Origin: CAYJEQ01 sp964370185
GTDB taxonomy: Bacteria; Bacillota; Clostridia; Oscillospirales; Ruminococcaceae
NCBI GenBank assembly: GCA_964370185.1
Contig: CAYJIJ010000023.1
Location: forward strand, 1-33,844
DNA: 33,844 bases
Direction: 5' to 3'
Below the pieces are notes generated by a model, which searched no databases, had not been told where the DNA came from, and was given only the letters and a program-made list of their open reading frames with translations. Positions 15,668 to 24,215 of the stretch are shown here, in pieces; the first letter of the stretch is position 1; every line of letters starts with the position of its first letter. A program made the translations under genes and the position numbers.

Positions 15668-16450
15668 GTGCAAATATTATACTTAATCATGGCATTTTTG
15701 GCAACAAGCTTAGGAGCAATTACGGGACTTGGCGGCGGAGTAATAATTAAACCTGTAATGGATATGCTTGGTCATTTTGACGCTGCAAGTATCAGTGCTA
15801 TTTCAACGATGACGGTTTTTGCAATGGCAATTTCCTCTATAATAAAGCAGATAATAGCTAAGACTAAGATTGATTTACATGTGGCACTCCCCATGGCGAT
15901 AGGCTCCCTAATTGGAGGGAATTTAGGACAGTATATACTTACATTTTTAGCGCCAATAATAGAGGAAAATATCCTTGTAGGTACACAGAATTTAATTTTA
16001 TCAATAGTTATTATAATAGTTTTTATATATATGAGGCACAAAGAGAAAATAATGCCCCTATATATAAGAAGCGCCATTCCAGTATTTTTAGTGGGCATAT
16101 TTTTGGGAGTTTCTTCTTCCTTTTTAGGCATTGGTGGCGGCCCGATAAATATAGCCGTGCTTATATATGTGATGGGGTATACTGCTAAAGCTTCCGCTAT
16201 CTATTCGATAGTAGCCATACTCTTTTCGCAGGCGGCAAAGCTCTCGGGCATTGCATTTTCCACAGGCTTTGCAGGGCTTAGCCTATCGGTTGCACCTGTG
16301 ATGATAATTGCCGGTATAGTGGGGGGGCTTGTAGGCTCTTCGCTAAACAGAAAGTTAAATGTAAAGCAAGTAGAAGTTTGCTTTGATTGCATGCAAGTGT
16401 GTATATTTATTTTATCAATGTATAATGCTGTTTCAAATTTTATGCTTTAA
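15668..16450 (+). CDS. Sulfite exporter TauE/SafE (TSUP) family permease
   Basis: A 260-residue integral membrane protein with about eight hydrophobic helices in two homologous halves, the TSUP arrangement. The first-half signature TSLGAITGLGGGVIIKPVMD (~14-33) and its second-half counterpart LGVSSSFLGIGGGPINIAVL (~147-166) are both present. Family members move small sulfur-containing anions or organic acids such as sulfite, sulfoacetate or taurine-derived products; the substrate here is unknown. It starts with GTG, behind an AGAGGG ribosome site. It is a single-gene unit between a strong promoter and a terminator at 16493-16532. Confidence 0.9.
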   Translation: MQILYLIMAFLATSLGAITGLGGGVIIKPVMDMLGHFDAASISAISTMTVFAMAISSIIKQIIAKTKIDLHVALPMAIGSLIGGNLGQYILTFLAPIIEENILVGTQNLILSIVIIIVFIYMRHKEKIMPLYIRSAIPVFLVGIFLGVSSSFLGIGGGPINIAVLIYVMGYTAKASAIYSIVAILFSQAAKLSGIAFSTGFAGLSLSVAPVMIIAGIVGGLVGSSLNRKLNVKQVEVCFDCMQVCIFILSMYNAVSNFML

Positions 16451-16492
16451 TTATTTTAATGCTCTATCCCACCGCTAAATTAATACATTATA

Positions 16493-16532
16493 TAAATAAT
16501 TATCCCCCGCTTTGGCGGGGGATAATTATTTA
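16493..16532. terminator. Bidirectional terminator, 18-bp perfect stem
   Basis: TAAATAATTATCCCCCGC (16493-16510), loop TTTG, and its exact complement (16515-16532). It sits between the converging TSUP gene and the spoIIP-linked small gene. AT-rich outer arms supply T runs for both strands. Confidence 0.8.
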
Positions 16533-16575
16533 TAATCGAATGTTTTAGTATGCTTTTTGCTATTTTTTTAATAAA

Positions 16576-16935
16576 CTATATCTCGGTTTTCTCATTCATC
16601 CAGTCCCTCTCAGGGGTGCCGTTTTCTTCATATTCAAAGTTCTTTATAAAACTATTTCCTTGTAATATAAGCCTAAGCGGTGCAGGGATAAAAATTGTGT
16701 GGTTTTCTTGAATTGCTTTAGCCAATTCATTAACGGCTTCTTTGTCCATGCTTATTCCAGAATTAAAAAAATATATATTAAAATGCTCTTCATTTTCCAA
16801 GGTGCGAACAATTTTTGGCATTATGCCGCTTAAATAATTATCCGAAGAAGCGGCAACCATATTAAATCCGATTATTCCAACTGCAAATACTGCTGTCAAA
16901 AAAAATCCGCTAAAAAAATAATAACTCCTCTTCAT
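16576..16935 (-). CDS. Small signal-anchored or secreted protein downstream of spoIIP
   Basis: A 119-residue protein that I do not recognise. A hydrophobic N-terminus YFFSGFFLTAVFAVGIIGFN (~6-25) predicts a signal anchor or signal peptide, so the remaining ~90 residues should lie outside the cytoplasm (or in the intermembrane space during sporulation). No cysteine or known motif is visible. GGAG lies 5 nt before the ATG. Only 18 bp separate it from the spoIIP stop on the same strand, so co-expression during sporulation is likely. Confidence 0.65.
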   Translation of the reverse strand: MKRSYYFFSGFFLTAVFAVGIIGFNMVAASSDNYLSGIMPKIVRTLENEEHFNIYFFNSGISMDKEAVNELAKAIQENHTIFIPAPLRLILQGNSFIKNFEYEENGTPERDWMNEKTEI

Positions 16936-16953
16936 TTTTCTCCTTCTTTGCTT

Positions 16954-18132
16954 TTATCGTTCCATGTCTTCTTTTAATACTGTGGCAAGTGAAACACCGA
17001 GCTCTTCAGCAGAGCGTATTGCCTCCTCTAAAGTGTTTGCGTGGGAGCCCATTTCGATGAGCAGTGCATTATCCGCAAGCGACTGATTATACTTGCCCTC
17101 TCTAAAGTATATTGGGCGATTTATACTCGGATTATTCATTTCCATATTTCTTACAATATCTGCGGCGAATCTTAAATTATTTTCCCAGCTTTCATTTTCA
17201 TCATCTTTGGCGACCATTATCATTATTTGTGCAGCTTTTTCTCCGTCGATTTCAGTTATAGGCTTTACTATCACTCCACCTTCACGCTCGAGTGCATCCC
17301 TGTGCAAGTCTATTATAACCTTTATGCTTGGATATTCCTCAAGATATTGATTTACTGCAACTGCGCTCCTCTCATAACTTCCCGTGTATGAGGGATAGTC
17401 ATGTTGCATTCTGCTATGCAGTGTTGATATTCCATTTGCCTCTAAAGTTTCCACTAAAGCCTCACCAACTGTTATCATGTTTTCATTATTATCAGTACTT
17501 CGCCAGTCATTTCTTTTATCATATGTATCACTATCGTATTTTTCAAAGCTTTCGGTGCCGTGGGTGTGATAAATTAGTACTTGAGGAGCCGTTTCATTTG
17601 GGTCAAACCCTAAATCAGCAGGGCTTGAGATAATATTATTTATTTCGTCACTTGTTAAATCAGTGCTGTTCCTAATATATACATCTCCGAAAATTTCCCC
17701 CGAAGGGCTATCCGCCCCTGCAAAGCTTTCTCCCACAAGTGTACCGCTGTATTCCTCGGGAATATCTGGCGGAGTGGGCTTTTTCTGTGTGGTTTCAATT
17801 TCTGCCTCAGTTTCCACATCTGGCATTGGTGGTGGGGTTTCCTCTGCGGGCGTTATGCTTTTAGGCGGTGGAGTTTCCGAGCTTGGCATTTCTTCCACTT
17901 CTGGCTGTGACGGCATTTTTTCTGTTTCGTAGGAAAAGCGTTCTTCGAGTAATTTTGCCGTCCCCTCGGGGGAATTTACCATGAGAGAAGTAATTGCCAT
18001 GCTCTCAAGGAGCTTACTTGCCCCCGAGCTTAAATTTTCCTTTATAAGAAAATAAATCGCAGGTATATTAAATACTATAATAAAGATTATAATTATCAGG
18101 GGGATAATAATTTTAGCTCTGATTTTTATCAC
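16954..18132 (-). CDS. spoIIP: Stage II sporulation protein P (SpoIIP)
   Basis: A membrane-anchored peptidoglycan amidase/endopeptidase of the DMP engulfment machinery. The protein has 392 residues: an N-terminal transmembrane helix (~8-30), a Pro/Glu/Thr-rich linker (~70-125), then the SpoIIP catalytic domain (~155-390). Visible catalytic motifs are VLIYHTHGTESF (His), the DxHRDA block in IDLHRDALEREGG, and ALLIEMGSHANTLEEA, whose Glu and His fit the Zn-amidase site. GTG is the start codon, with GGAGGA 5 nt upstream. The gene shows that the organism makes endospores, or descends from one that did. The common companions gpr (before) and lepA (after) are not adjacent. The upstream region was invaded by the MITE-like element at 18205-18327, close to where its promoter should be. 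Confidence 0.93.
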   Translation of the reverse strand: MIKIRAKIIIPLIIIIFIIVFNIPAIYFLIKENLSSGASKLLESMAITSLMVNSPEGTAKLLEERFSYETEKMPSQPEVEEMPSSETPPPKSITPAEETPPPMPDVETEAEIETTQKKPTPPDIPEEYSGTLVGESFAGADSPSGEIFGDVYIRNSTDLTSDEINNIISSPADLGFDPNETAPQVLIYHTHGTESFEKYDSDTYDKRNDWRSTDNNENMITVGEALVETLEANGISTLHSRMQHDYPSYTGSYERSAVAVNQYLEEYPSIKVIIDLHRDALEREGGVIVKPITEIDGEKAAQIMIMVAKDDENESWENNLRFAADIVRNMEMNNPSINRPIYFREGKYNQSLADNALLIEMGSHANTLEEAIRSAEELGVSLATVLKEDMER

Positions 18133-18485
18133 TGACTTCCTCCATATCCCAAGCTAAACAATCGGGCATATTTGCAACGCTTAGGTTAATTTGTCCTTTT
18201 TAGAAATATTTATATAATGTCAACAACTTAAGCTGTAGAATATTTTTTTGTATATCTTTCCCCGCCTACGGTGTTGAAAGATATACGGGATAATTCTCTT
18301 AAGTTATTGGCATTGAATATTTATATATAAATCATATTCAAATCAGTGTTAAATAATACAAACTTTTATAAAACTTTTTATTTTCCACTGTACTAATAAA
18401 GATAATTACTGTACAATATATTTATGCGGGCAGTACTAAAAATTATTTGTCCATCACTGTAATTAAAGAAAAAGGGGATAAAGTA
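18133..18485. other. Divergent intergenic region holding MITE-like copy 2
   Basis: Apart from the element at 18205-18327 the spacer is AT-rich. I could not assign a clear promoter to either flanking gene. Only about 70 bp of non-element DNA remains directly upstream of spoIIP. Confidence 0.5.
18205..18327. repeat. MITE-like inverted-repeat element, copy 2
   Basis: The left end AATGTCAACAACTTAAG (18216-18232) is identical to copy 1 at 1358. The right end CTTAAGTTATTGGCATT (18298-18314) is its inverse with two mismatches. Inside, GTATATCTTTC and GAAAGATATAC form a second hairpin around a CCCGCCTACGGTGTT loop. A 12-bp direct repeat AATATTTATATA (18205-18216 and 18316-18327) flanks the ends, as expected of a target-site duplication. 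The element lies between the diverging spoIIP and M20 peptidase genes and has no coding capacity. Confidence 0.6.
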
Positions 18486-19595
18486 ATGATTGATAAGGAC
18501 AGGGTAGTAGAGAGCTTTTTCAGATATGTAAAAATTGATAGTGAAAGTGGAAATGAAATGCAGTTTGCCAATTGCTTAAAAGCTGAATTTTCTGCACTTG
18601 GATGCGAAATATATACCGATGATGCTGGCAAATCGGCAGGCTGGGAAAGTGGTAATCTTCTCTGCACATTTAAAGGGGAGGACACACTTCCCCCAATTAT
18701 GCTCTGCGCACATATGGATACAGTAAAGCCGGGCAATGGCATAGAGCCCATACTCTGCGAGGACGGATTTATAAGAAGTGCAGGAGATACAATACTCGCA
18801 GCGGACGACAAAGTGGGTATAGCTGCAATATTTGAGGCGTTATTCTCCATAAAAAATGCAGGTGCAAAGCATCGCACTGTCGAGGTTTTTTTGACTGTCG
18901 GCGAAGAGCTTGGCATGGTAGGTGCCAAGGGCATGGACTACTCAAAAATCGTCTCGAAAAGTGGAGTTGTGCTCGATTCAAGCGGAGATGTGGGAAACAT
19001 AGTGCTCTCTGCACCGGGGCAAACTAAGATGGAAGTTGATATAATAGGGAAATCAGCCCATGCAGGCATTGCCCCCGAGCAGGGAATAAGTGCAATACAG
19101 GTTGCCGCCGAGGCAGTGAGCAATATGAAGCTTTTAAGGGTGGACGAAGAAACCACTGCAAATATAGGCACATTCACAGCGGTAAACGCCACAAATATCG
19201 TGGCGGAAAAGGTGTATTTAATGGCTGAATGCCGCAGTAGAAATGCCGAAAAACTCACTGCACAATCAGAGCATATGCTAAGCTGTGTAAAAAATGCCTG
19301 TGAAAAATACGGAGCTAAATTCACAGGCGGTTTAAAGGAGAGCTATCTGTCCTATAATTTTAGCAGTGATGACGAATTCATAAAGGAAATCGCCGCCGCT
19401 TGCAGTGCAGTGGGTACGGCGCCAAACTACACCTCCACGGGGGGCGGAAGTGATGCCAATATCATGAATAAAATCGGAATAAAAAGCGTTGTACTCGGCA
19501 CGGGCATGAGCAAGGTTCACACCTGTGAGGAGGAAGTATCGCTAAAAAACCTTGTGAAACTTACCGAGCTCATCTATGAGCTAATTAAGGTTTAG
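18486..19595 (+). CDS. M20 family metallopeptidase, PepT-like
   Basis: A cytoplasmic di-zinc aminopeptidase or related amidohydrolase of 369 residues. All expected ligand regions are present: LCAHMDTVKPG (His and Asp, ~75-85), ILAADDKVGIAA (bridging Asp, ~101-112), VGEELGMVGAKGMD (catalytic Glu-Glu, ~136-149), VLDSSGDVGN, the lid-domain GKSAHAGIAPEQG (~190-202), GGGSDANIMN and the final VHTCEEEV His. This pattern fits the PepT-like subgroup often annotated as tripeptidase T-like; true PepT is about 410 residues, so this is a shorter relative. ATG 18486 is chosen because AAGGGG lies 8 nt upstream; the in-frame TTG at 18447 has no ribosome site. Confidence 0.9.
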   Translation: MIDKDRVVESFFRYVKIDSESGNEMQFANCLKAEFSALGCEIYTDDAGKSAGWESGNLLCTFKGEDTLPPIMLCAHMDTVKPGNGIEPILCEDGFIRSAGDTILAADDKVGIAAIFEALFSIKNAGAKHRTVEVFLTVGEELGMVGAKGMDYSKIVSKSGVVLDSSGDVGNIVLSAPGQTKMEVDIIGKSAHAGIAPEQGISAIQVAAEAVSNMKLLRVDEETTANIGTFTAVNATNIVAEKVYLMAECRSRNAEKLTAQSEHMLSCVKNACEKYGAKFTGGLKESYLSYNFSSDDEFIKEIAAACSAVGTAPNYTSTGGGSDANIMNKIGIKSVVLGTGMSKVHTCEEEVSLKNLVKLTELIYELIKV

Positions 19596-19805
19596 TGTTT
19601 AAATAATAGGAATATCATGCTAAGAGACTAAATGAAATTACCAAATATGCTTTAGGATATTGGAGAGCTATAATATATAATTGATTTTAAGGAAAAAATA
19701 TTATACAATAAGCACTAATAGAAGCATCACGGAATATCTTATCCGCCTATGTTAGAATGGGAGAAGCGCAAAAAGTAAATACGCATGCTTTTAAAGTTGT
19801 TTGAT

Positions 19806-19834
19806 TTGTGTTTTAGCTAATTTTATGGTAAAAT
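19806..19834 (+). promoter_or_regulatory. Promoter of the cyclophilin lipoprotein gene
   Basis: TTGTGT (19806-19811), 17 bp, TAAAAT (19829-19834). It is followed 13 nt later by a perfect AAGGAGG (19848-19854). Confidence 0.5.
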
Positions 19835-19853
19835 ATCTATTTGTGGTAAGGAG

Positions 19854-20576
19854 GTGGCGGTTATAAATCGAATTATACTTTTTTTAATTACCTTTACATT
19901 AATTTTATTCGGTTGCAGTGAGAATGTTCCCACAGAGGATGCATCCACTCCACAAACCCCTGCCGAGGAAAACAGAGTAATTGATGAAACCACCATCAAT
20001 CTATATCAGTTTGACCCTCCAACCGAGGAGCAAAAAGAGGCACTTATAAAAACCTCCGCAGGCGATATAACCATTGTATTCTTCCCCACCGAGGCACCAA
20101 TGGCAGTGGAAAATTTCATATTGCTTGCCGAGAGTGGATATTATAATGGTCTGCGATTTAATAAAGTAGTAACCGACTGGTTCATTCAAAGTGGCGACCC
20201 CGAAGATGGGACGGGTGGCAGAAGCATTTGGGATAAGACTTTTGAAAACGAAATTTCCTATAATTTGTGGAATTTTAGCGGTGCGGTAGGCATGGCGTCC
20301 ACCGATGAAAACGGCAATGGGAGTCAGTTTTATATAGTGTCGGACATCCCGATAGGGGATGCTACCATAGAGCAGATGGAAGAGGCACTCTATCCCTCCA
20401 AAGTAGTGAGCAAATACGAGGAAGAGGGCGGTGCTCCATGGCTTGATGGCAAGCAGACTGTTTTTGCGCAGGTAATAGACGGCATGGAAATTGTAAATGA
20501 AATTAGTGCCACCCCAACCGATGAAAACAATATGCCAAAAAGTGATATTATTATAGAGTCCATAACTATTAGATAA
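19854..20576 (+). CDS. Cyclophilin-type peptidyl-prolyl isomerase lipoprotein
   Basis: A surface-anchored prolyl isomerase that helps fold exported proteins. A lipoprotein signal ends in the lipobox LFGC, then a Thr/Pro/Glu-rich linker, then a cyclophilin domain (~55-240). The domain has APMAVENFILLAESGYYNG, LRFNKVVTDWFIQSGDPEDGTGG (active-site Arg-Phe and Gln regions), FENEIS, SGAVGMAS, GSQFYIV and KQTVFAQVIDGMEIV. A ~20-residue acidic insertion lies before the WLDGK motif. Start choice is odd: AAGGAGG (19848-19854) overlaps the GTG at 19854 and is too close to serve it. The codon at ideal spacing (19863) is ATA, so either the GTG is used with a weaker site or a non-standard start applies. 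Confidence 0.88.
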   Translation: MAVINRIILFLITFTLILFGCSENVPTEDASTPQTPAEENRVIDETTINLYQFDPPTEEQKEALIKTSAGDITIVFFPTEAPMAVENFILLAESGYYNGLRFNKVVTDWFIQSGDPEDGTGGRSIWDKTFENEISYNLWNFSGAVGMASTDENGNGSQFYIVSDIPIGDATIEQMEEALYPSKVVSKYEEEGGAPWLDGKQTVFAQVIDGMEIVNEISATPTDENNMPKSDIIIESITIR

Positions 20577-20660
20577 AGTAAAAAGAATAAATCATTGTTT
20601 TTTCATATCTCCCACTGCGTGGAGATATATATAAATTTTAGGGTATTACAGGAGTGTATC

Positions 20661-20885
20661 ATGACTGACGAAAGAATTAAAAGAATAAACGAACTCGCAC
20701 AAAAATCCCGTGAAGTAGGGCTTTCTCCCGAAGAAGAGGAAGAGCGTGCAAAACTTCGGCAGGAGTATGTGGCGGCATTTAGAGAAAGCCTTCAGTCCAC
20801 ACTTGACAACACTTATATAGTGGATGGTGAGGGCAATAAAAAAAGATTATCACCCAAAGGCAGTGAGAATAAAGGGGAGAAATAG
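20661..20885 (+). CDS. DUF896 (YnzC-like) small protein
   Basis: A 74-residue soluble protein matching DUF896: MTDERIKRINELAQKSREVG followed by LSPEEEEERAKLRQEYVAAFR, two helices with the family's invariant-looking RINELA and LRQEY words, then a short FRESLQSTLDNTYIVD tail. Family function is unknown; Bacillus members sit near the SOS cell-division gene yneA. AGGAG lies 7 nt before ATG 20661, so the upstream extension of the frame is not coding. It is followed after 5 bp by rmuC, which also links it loosely to DNA metabolism. Confidence 0.88.
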   Translation: MTDERIKRINELAQKSREVGLSPEEEEERAKLRQEYVAAFRESLQSTLDNTYIVDGEGNKKRLSPKGSENKGEK

Positions 20886-20890
20886 AGTTA

Positions 20891-22222
20891 ATGGAATATA
20901 TTATCCTATCACTTGGTATCATAAATATAGTATTGCTGATTTTTCTTTTGTCAAAGTCAAAAAGCGGAGACAATAGCGAGCTTAGAAATGACATAAAGGC
21001 AGAGCAAACTGCACTAAGGCAGGAGCTTTCACAGACGGTGCAAAGCTCTGTGAAAACACTCGGAGATTTTCTCTCCACCTCGCAAAAAGAAGCCGCCATT
21101 TCACAGGAAAAACAGCTTGCTGCAATGGAGAAATCACTCTCCGAAAAGCAGGAGGCACTGAATAAATCGGTGGTGCAAAGCTTGAGCACACAAGAGGGTA
21201 GGTTTAAGACTTTCTCGCTTGAAAACGAGCAAAAGCTTGATAATATAAGGACTGCCGTTGAAAAGAAACTCAGTTACATACAAGAGGACAATAATAAAAA
21301 GCTCGACGAAATGCGCAAAATAGTAGATGAAAAACTGCAACAAACTTTAGAAGATAGAATGACAAAATCCTTCATGCTTGTAAACGAGCGTCTCGAGCAG
21401 GTGTATAAGGGACTTGGCGAAATGCAGACCCTTGCAGTAGGTGTGGGCGACCTCAAAAAGGTGCTATCGAATGTTAAGACGAGGGGTGTCCTCGGCGAAA
21501 TACAGCTCGGTGCAATACTCGAAGAAATTATGGCGCCCGAGCAGTATCAGGCAAATATTGCCACTGTGTCGGGAAGTAGGAATGTGGTGGAATATGCCAT
21601 TAAAATCCCCACCGATGATGACGGCTTTATCTATCTGCCCATCGACTCCAAATTCCCAGCCGATGCTTACACCCAGCTTTTAGATGCATATGACGCAGGA
21701 TCTCCCGAGCTTGTGCAGGCGGCGGTAAATGTGCTTAAAGCTCGTATTCGCTCCTTTGCTAAGGATATACGGGATAAATACATAAACCCACCCGAAACCA
21801 CTGAATTTGCGATAATGTTCCTCCCATTTGAGGGCCTATATGCCGAGGTGGTAAACCGTGGCATGGTGGAAATACTGCAAAGGGAATTTAGGGTAAACAT
21901 CGCAGGCCCAAGCACCATGGCAGCACTGCTAAACAGCCTTCAAATGGGCTTTAGGACTGTGGCAATTCAAAAGCGCAGTGGCGAGGTTTGGAATGTGCTT
22001 GAAGCGGTGAAAACTGAGTTTGATAAATTCGGCTCAGTACTTGTAGCCACACAACAACGCATCGAGCAGGCAAATGCAGAGCTTGATAAGCTTGTGGGTG
22101 TGCGCACCAGACAAATTCAGCGCAAACTTAAGAATGTTGCTACTTTAAGCGAGCAAAATGTAAAACTAATACTGCCCGACAGTGAAACAGAATACATAGA
22201 AGAAAGCGAAACATCCGAATAA
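20891..22222 (+). CDS. rmuC: DNA recombination protein RmuC
   Basis: A 443-residue member of the RmuC family, thought to be a nuclease-fold protein that limits inversions at short inverted repeats. It has an N-terminal membrane segment IILSLGIINIVLLIFLL (~3-19), a long coiled coil (~30-165), and then the RmuC domain (~175-420) with TRGVLGEIQLGAILEEIMAPEQYQ, VVEYAIKIP, LPIDSKFPADAY, FLPFEGLYAEV, GPSTMAALLNSLQMGFRTVAI and a closing KLKNV. It starts with ATG 20891, five bases after the DUF896 stop, and runs into lepA with an 8-nt gap to its nearest upstream ATG. In a window this rich in hairpins a protein of this family is a fitting neighbour, though it is a common housekeeping gene. Confidence 0.93.
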   Translation: MEYIILSLGIINIVLLIFLLSKSKSGDNSELRNDIKAEQTALRQELSQTVQSSVKTLGDFLSTSQKEAAISQEKQLAAMEKSLSEKQEALNKSVVQSLSTQEGRFKTFSLENEQKLDNIRTAVEKKLSYIQEDNNKKLDEMRKIVDEKLQQTLEDRMTKSFMLVNERLEQVYKGLGEMQTLAVGVGDLKKVLSNVKTRGVLGEIQLGAILEEIMAPEQYQANIATVSGSRNVVEYAIKIPTDDDGFIYLPIDSKFPADAYTQLLDAYDAGSPELVQAAVNVLKARIRSFAKDIRDKYINPPETTEFAIMFLPFEGLYAEVVNRGMVEILQREFRVNIAGPSTMAALLNSLQMGFRTVAIQKRSGEVWNVLEAVKTEFDKFGSVLVATQQRIEQANAELDKLVGVRTRQIQRKLKNVATLSEQNVKLILPDSETEYIEESETSE

Positions 22223-22250
22223 ATTTCAAATGGATTACCGAGGTGAAAGA

Positions 22251-24056
22251 ATGTCAGCCAAAAGAGAGAATATCAGAAATTTTTGTATAATTGCACATAT
22301 CGACCATGGAAAGAGCACCCTTGCCGACAGGATTTTAGAACATACTAAGACCGTCGCTAAGCGTGACATGGAAGAACAGCTTCTTGACAACATGGACATC
22401 GAAAAAGAGCGTGGTATCACCATCAAAGCGAGGGCGGTACAGCTTGAGTACACTGCTAAAGACGGCGAGACCTATTACTTTAATCTAATAGACACCCCTG
22501 GGCATGTCGATTTTAACTACGAAGTATCCCGTTCCCTTGCCGCTTGTGAGGGGGCTATACTTGTTGTTGATGCCTCACAGGGTATAGAAGCGCAAACACT
22601 CGCAAATACATATCTTGCAGTGGAGCATGATTTAGAAATACTCCCAGTGGTAAATAAAATTGATTTACCCTCCGCAGACCCCGAGAGAGTTTGCAGCGAG
22701 ATTGAGGATGTTATAGGAATTCCAGCCATGGATGCCCCAAGGATTTCCGCTAAAAACGGCATAAATATTGAAGAAGTGCTTGAAAGAATAGTGAGCGACA
22801 TTCCAGCGCCAAAGGGCGACGACGAAAAACCACTACAAGCTCTAATTTTCGACTCATACTACGATAGCTACAAAGGTGTAGTTGTATATATGCGTGTAAT
22901 CGAGGGTAAAATCACCCCGGGCATGAAAATTCGCATGATGGCTACTGGCGCCGAATTTTCGGTGGTGGAGCTCGGTGTCATGGGTGCAACTGACCTAATC
23001 CCACAAAAAGAAATTTCCGCAGGACAGGTGGGGTATATAACCGCAAGCATTAAAAATGTTAAGGATACCACGGTGGGTGATACTGTAACAGATGCAAATA
23101 ATCCTGCCGATGTGCCACTCCCAGGTTATCGCAAGGTAAATCCGATGGTGTTCTCAGGTATCTATCCAATAGACGGCGCAAAATACCCCGATTTAAGGGA
23201 CGCTCTTGAAAAATTAAGGCTCAATGACGCCGCTTTAACTTTCGACCCCGAAACCTCAATAGCGCTTGGTTTTGGCTTTAGATGTGGCTTCTTAGGACTG
23301 CTACACATGGAGATTATACAGGAGAGAATTGAGAGAGAATTTAATCTTGACATCATCACCACTGCACCGAGTGTTGTTTATCATCTGACTATGACAAACG
23401 GCGAAACCATCTCGATAGACAACCCTACAAACTACCCCGACCCAGGGCAGATACAGTCCTCCGAAGAGCCGATTGTAAAGGCGAGCATATTCACACCCAC
23501 CGAATACATCGGAAATATCATGGAACTCTGCCAAGAGCGCAGAGGGACATATATCGACACAAAATATTTGGATGCAAACAGGGTGGAACTGCATTACATC
23601 CTGCCACTAAATGAGATTGTATATGACTTTTTCGATACTCTAAAATCCCGCACAAAAGGCTATGCGTCGTTTGACTATGAGCTAAATGGTTACCAATCCT
23701 CAAAGCTTGTAAAACTCGATATACTCCTAAATGGCGACATGGTGGATGCACTTTCCTTTATAGTCCACACCGACAAAGCCTATCCAAGGGCGAGAAGAAT
23801 GGTGGAGAAGCTTAAAGAGCATATCCCACGCCAAATGTTTGAAGTGCCAGTACAGGCAGCAATCGGTGGTAAAATCATTGCAAGGGAAACTGTTAAGGCT
23901 ATGCGTAAAGATGTACTCGCAAAATGTTACGGCGGTGACATCACCCGTAAAAAGAAACTGCTTGAAAAGCAAAAAGAGGGTAAAAAGCGTATGCGTCAGC
24001 TCGGTAGCGTAGAAGTGCCACAGGAGGCATTTATGTCGGTGCTGAAGCTTGATTAA
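22251..24056 (+). CDS. lepA: Elongation factor 4 (LepA) GTPase
   Basis: A ribosome-associated translational GTPase of 601 residues, full family length. G-motifs run in order: IAHIDHGKST (G1, ~14-23), DIEKERGITIKA (switch I), DTPGHVDF (G3), NKIDLPSADPER (G4, LepA-type), and the LepA-specific C-terminal RKKKLLEKQKEGKKRMRQLGSVEVPQEAF (here positions ~570-598). ATG 22251 is used because GAGGTG is 6 nt upstream, and the in-frame ATG at 22230 would bury that site. In many Clostridia lepA follows spoIIP and precedes hemW; here rmuC precedes it and an ECF sigma gene follows a terminator. Confidence 0.97.
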   Translation: MSAKRENIRNFCIIAHIDHGKSTLADRILEHTKTVAKRDMEEQLLDNMDIEKERGITIKARAVQLEYTAKDGETYYFNLIDTPGHVDFNYEVSRSLAACEGAILVVDASQGIEAQTLANTYLAVEHDLEILPVVNKIDLPSADPERVCSEIEDVIGIPAMDAPRISAKNGINIEEVLERIVSDIPAPKGDDEKPLQALIFDSYYDSYKGVVVYMRVIEGKITPGMKIRMMATGAEFSVVELGVMGATDLIPQKEISAGQVGYITASIKNVKDTTVGDTVTDANNPADVPLPGYRKVNPMVFSGIYPIDGAKYPDLRDALEKLRLNDAALTFDPETSIALGFGFRCGFLGLLHMEIIQERIEREFNLDIITTAPSVVYHLTMTNGETISIDNPTNYPDPGQIQSSEEPIVKASIFTPTEYIGNIMELCQERRGTYIDTKYLDANRVELHYILPLNEIVYDFFDTLKSRTKGYASFDYELNGYQSSKLVKLDILLNGDMVDALSFIVHTDKAYPRARRMVEKLKEHIPRQMFEVPVQAAIGGKIIARETVKAMRKDVLAKCYGGDITRKKKLLEKQKEGKKRMRQLGSVEVPQEAFMSVLKLD

Positions 24057-24107
24057 TAGGGGCTTTATCCTTTGTGAATAATGATTGAGATTATTTTATA
24101 CCCTTTT

Positions 24108-24144
24108 AAAAGCTGTCTGAAATTTTAGACAGCTTTTTTATTTT
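24108..24144 (+). terminator. Intrinsic terminator after lepA
   Basis: AAAAGCTGTCT (24108-24118), loop GAAATTTT, then AGACAGCTTTTTTATTTT. A stable stem followed by a T run. Confidence 0.85.
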
Positions 24145-24153
24145 AGTTTTTGT

Positions 24154-24182
24154 AACTTTTCGACAATCTCATTTGTATTATT
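24154..24182 (+). promoter_or_regulatory. Candidate ECF-type autoregulated promoter
   Basis: TGTAACTTTT then, about 14-16 bp on, a GTATTA element lie 35-60 nt before the sigma gene. The AAC -35 word is typical of ECF promoters, though the overlapping TCGACA/TATTAG could be read as a sigma-A promoter instead. Confidence 0.3.
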
Positions 24183-24215
24183 AGTGAAGGACTTTCAAAA
24201 GCAAAGGAGGAAATT

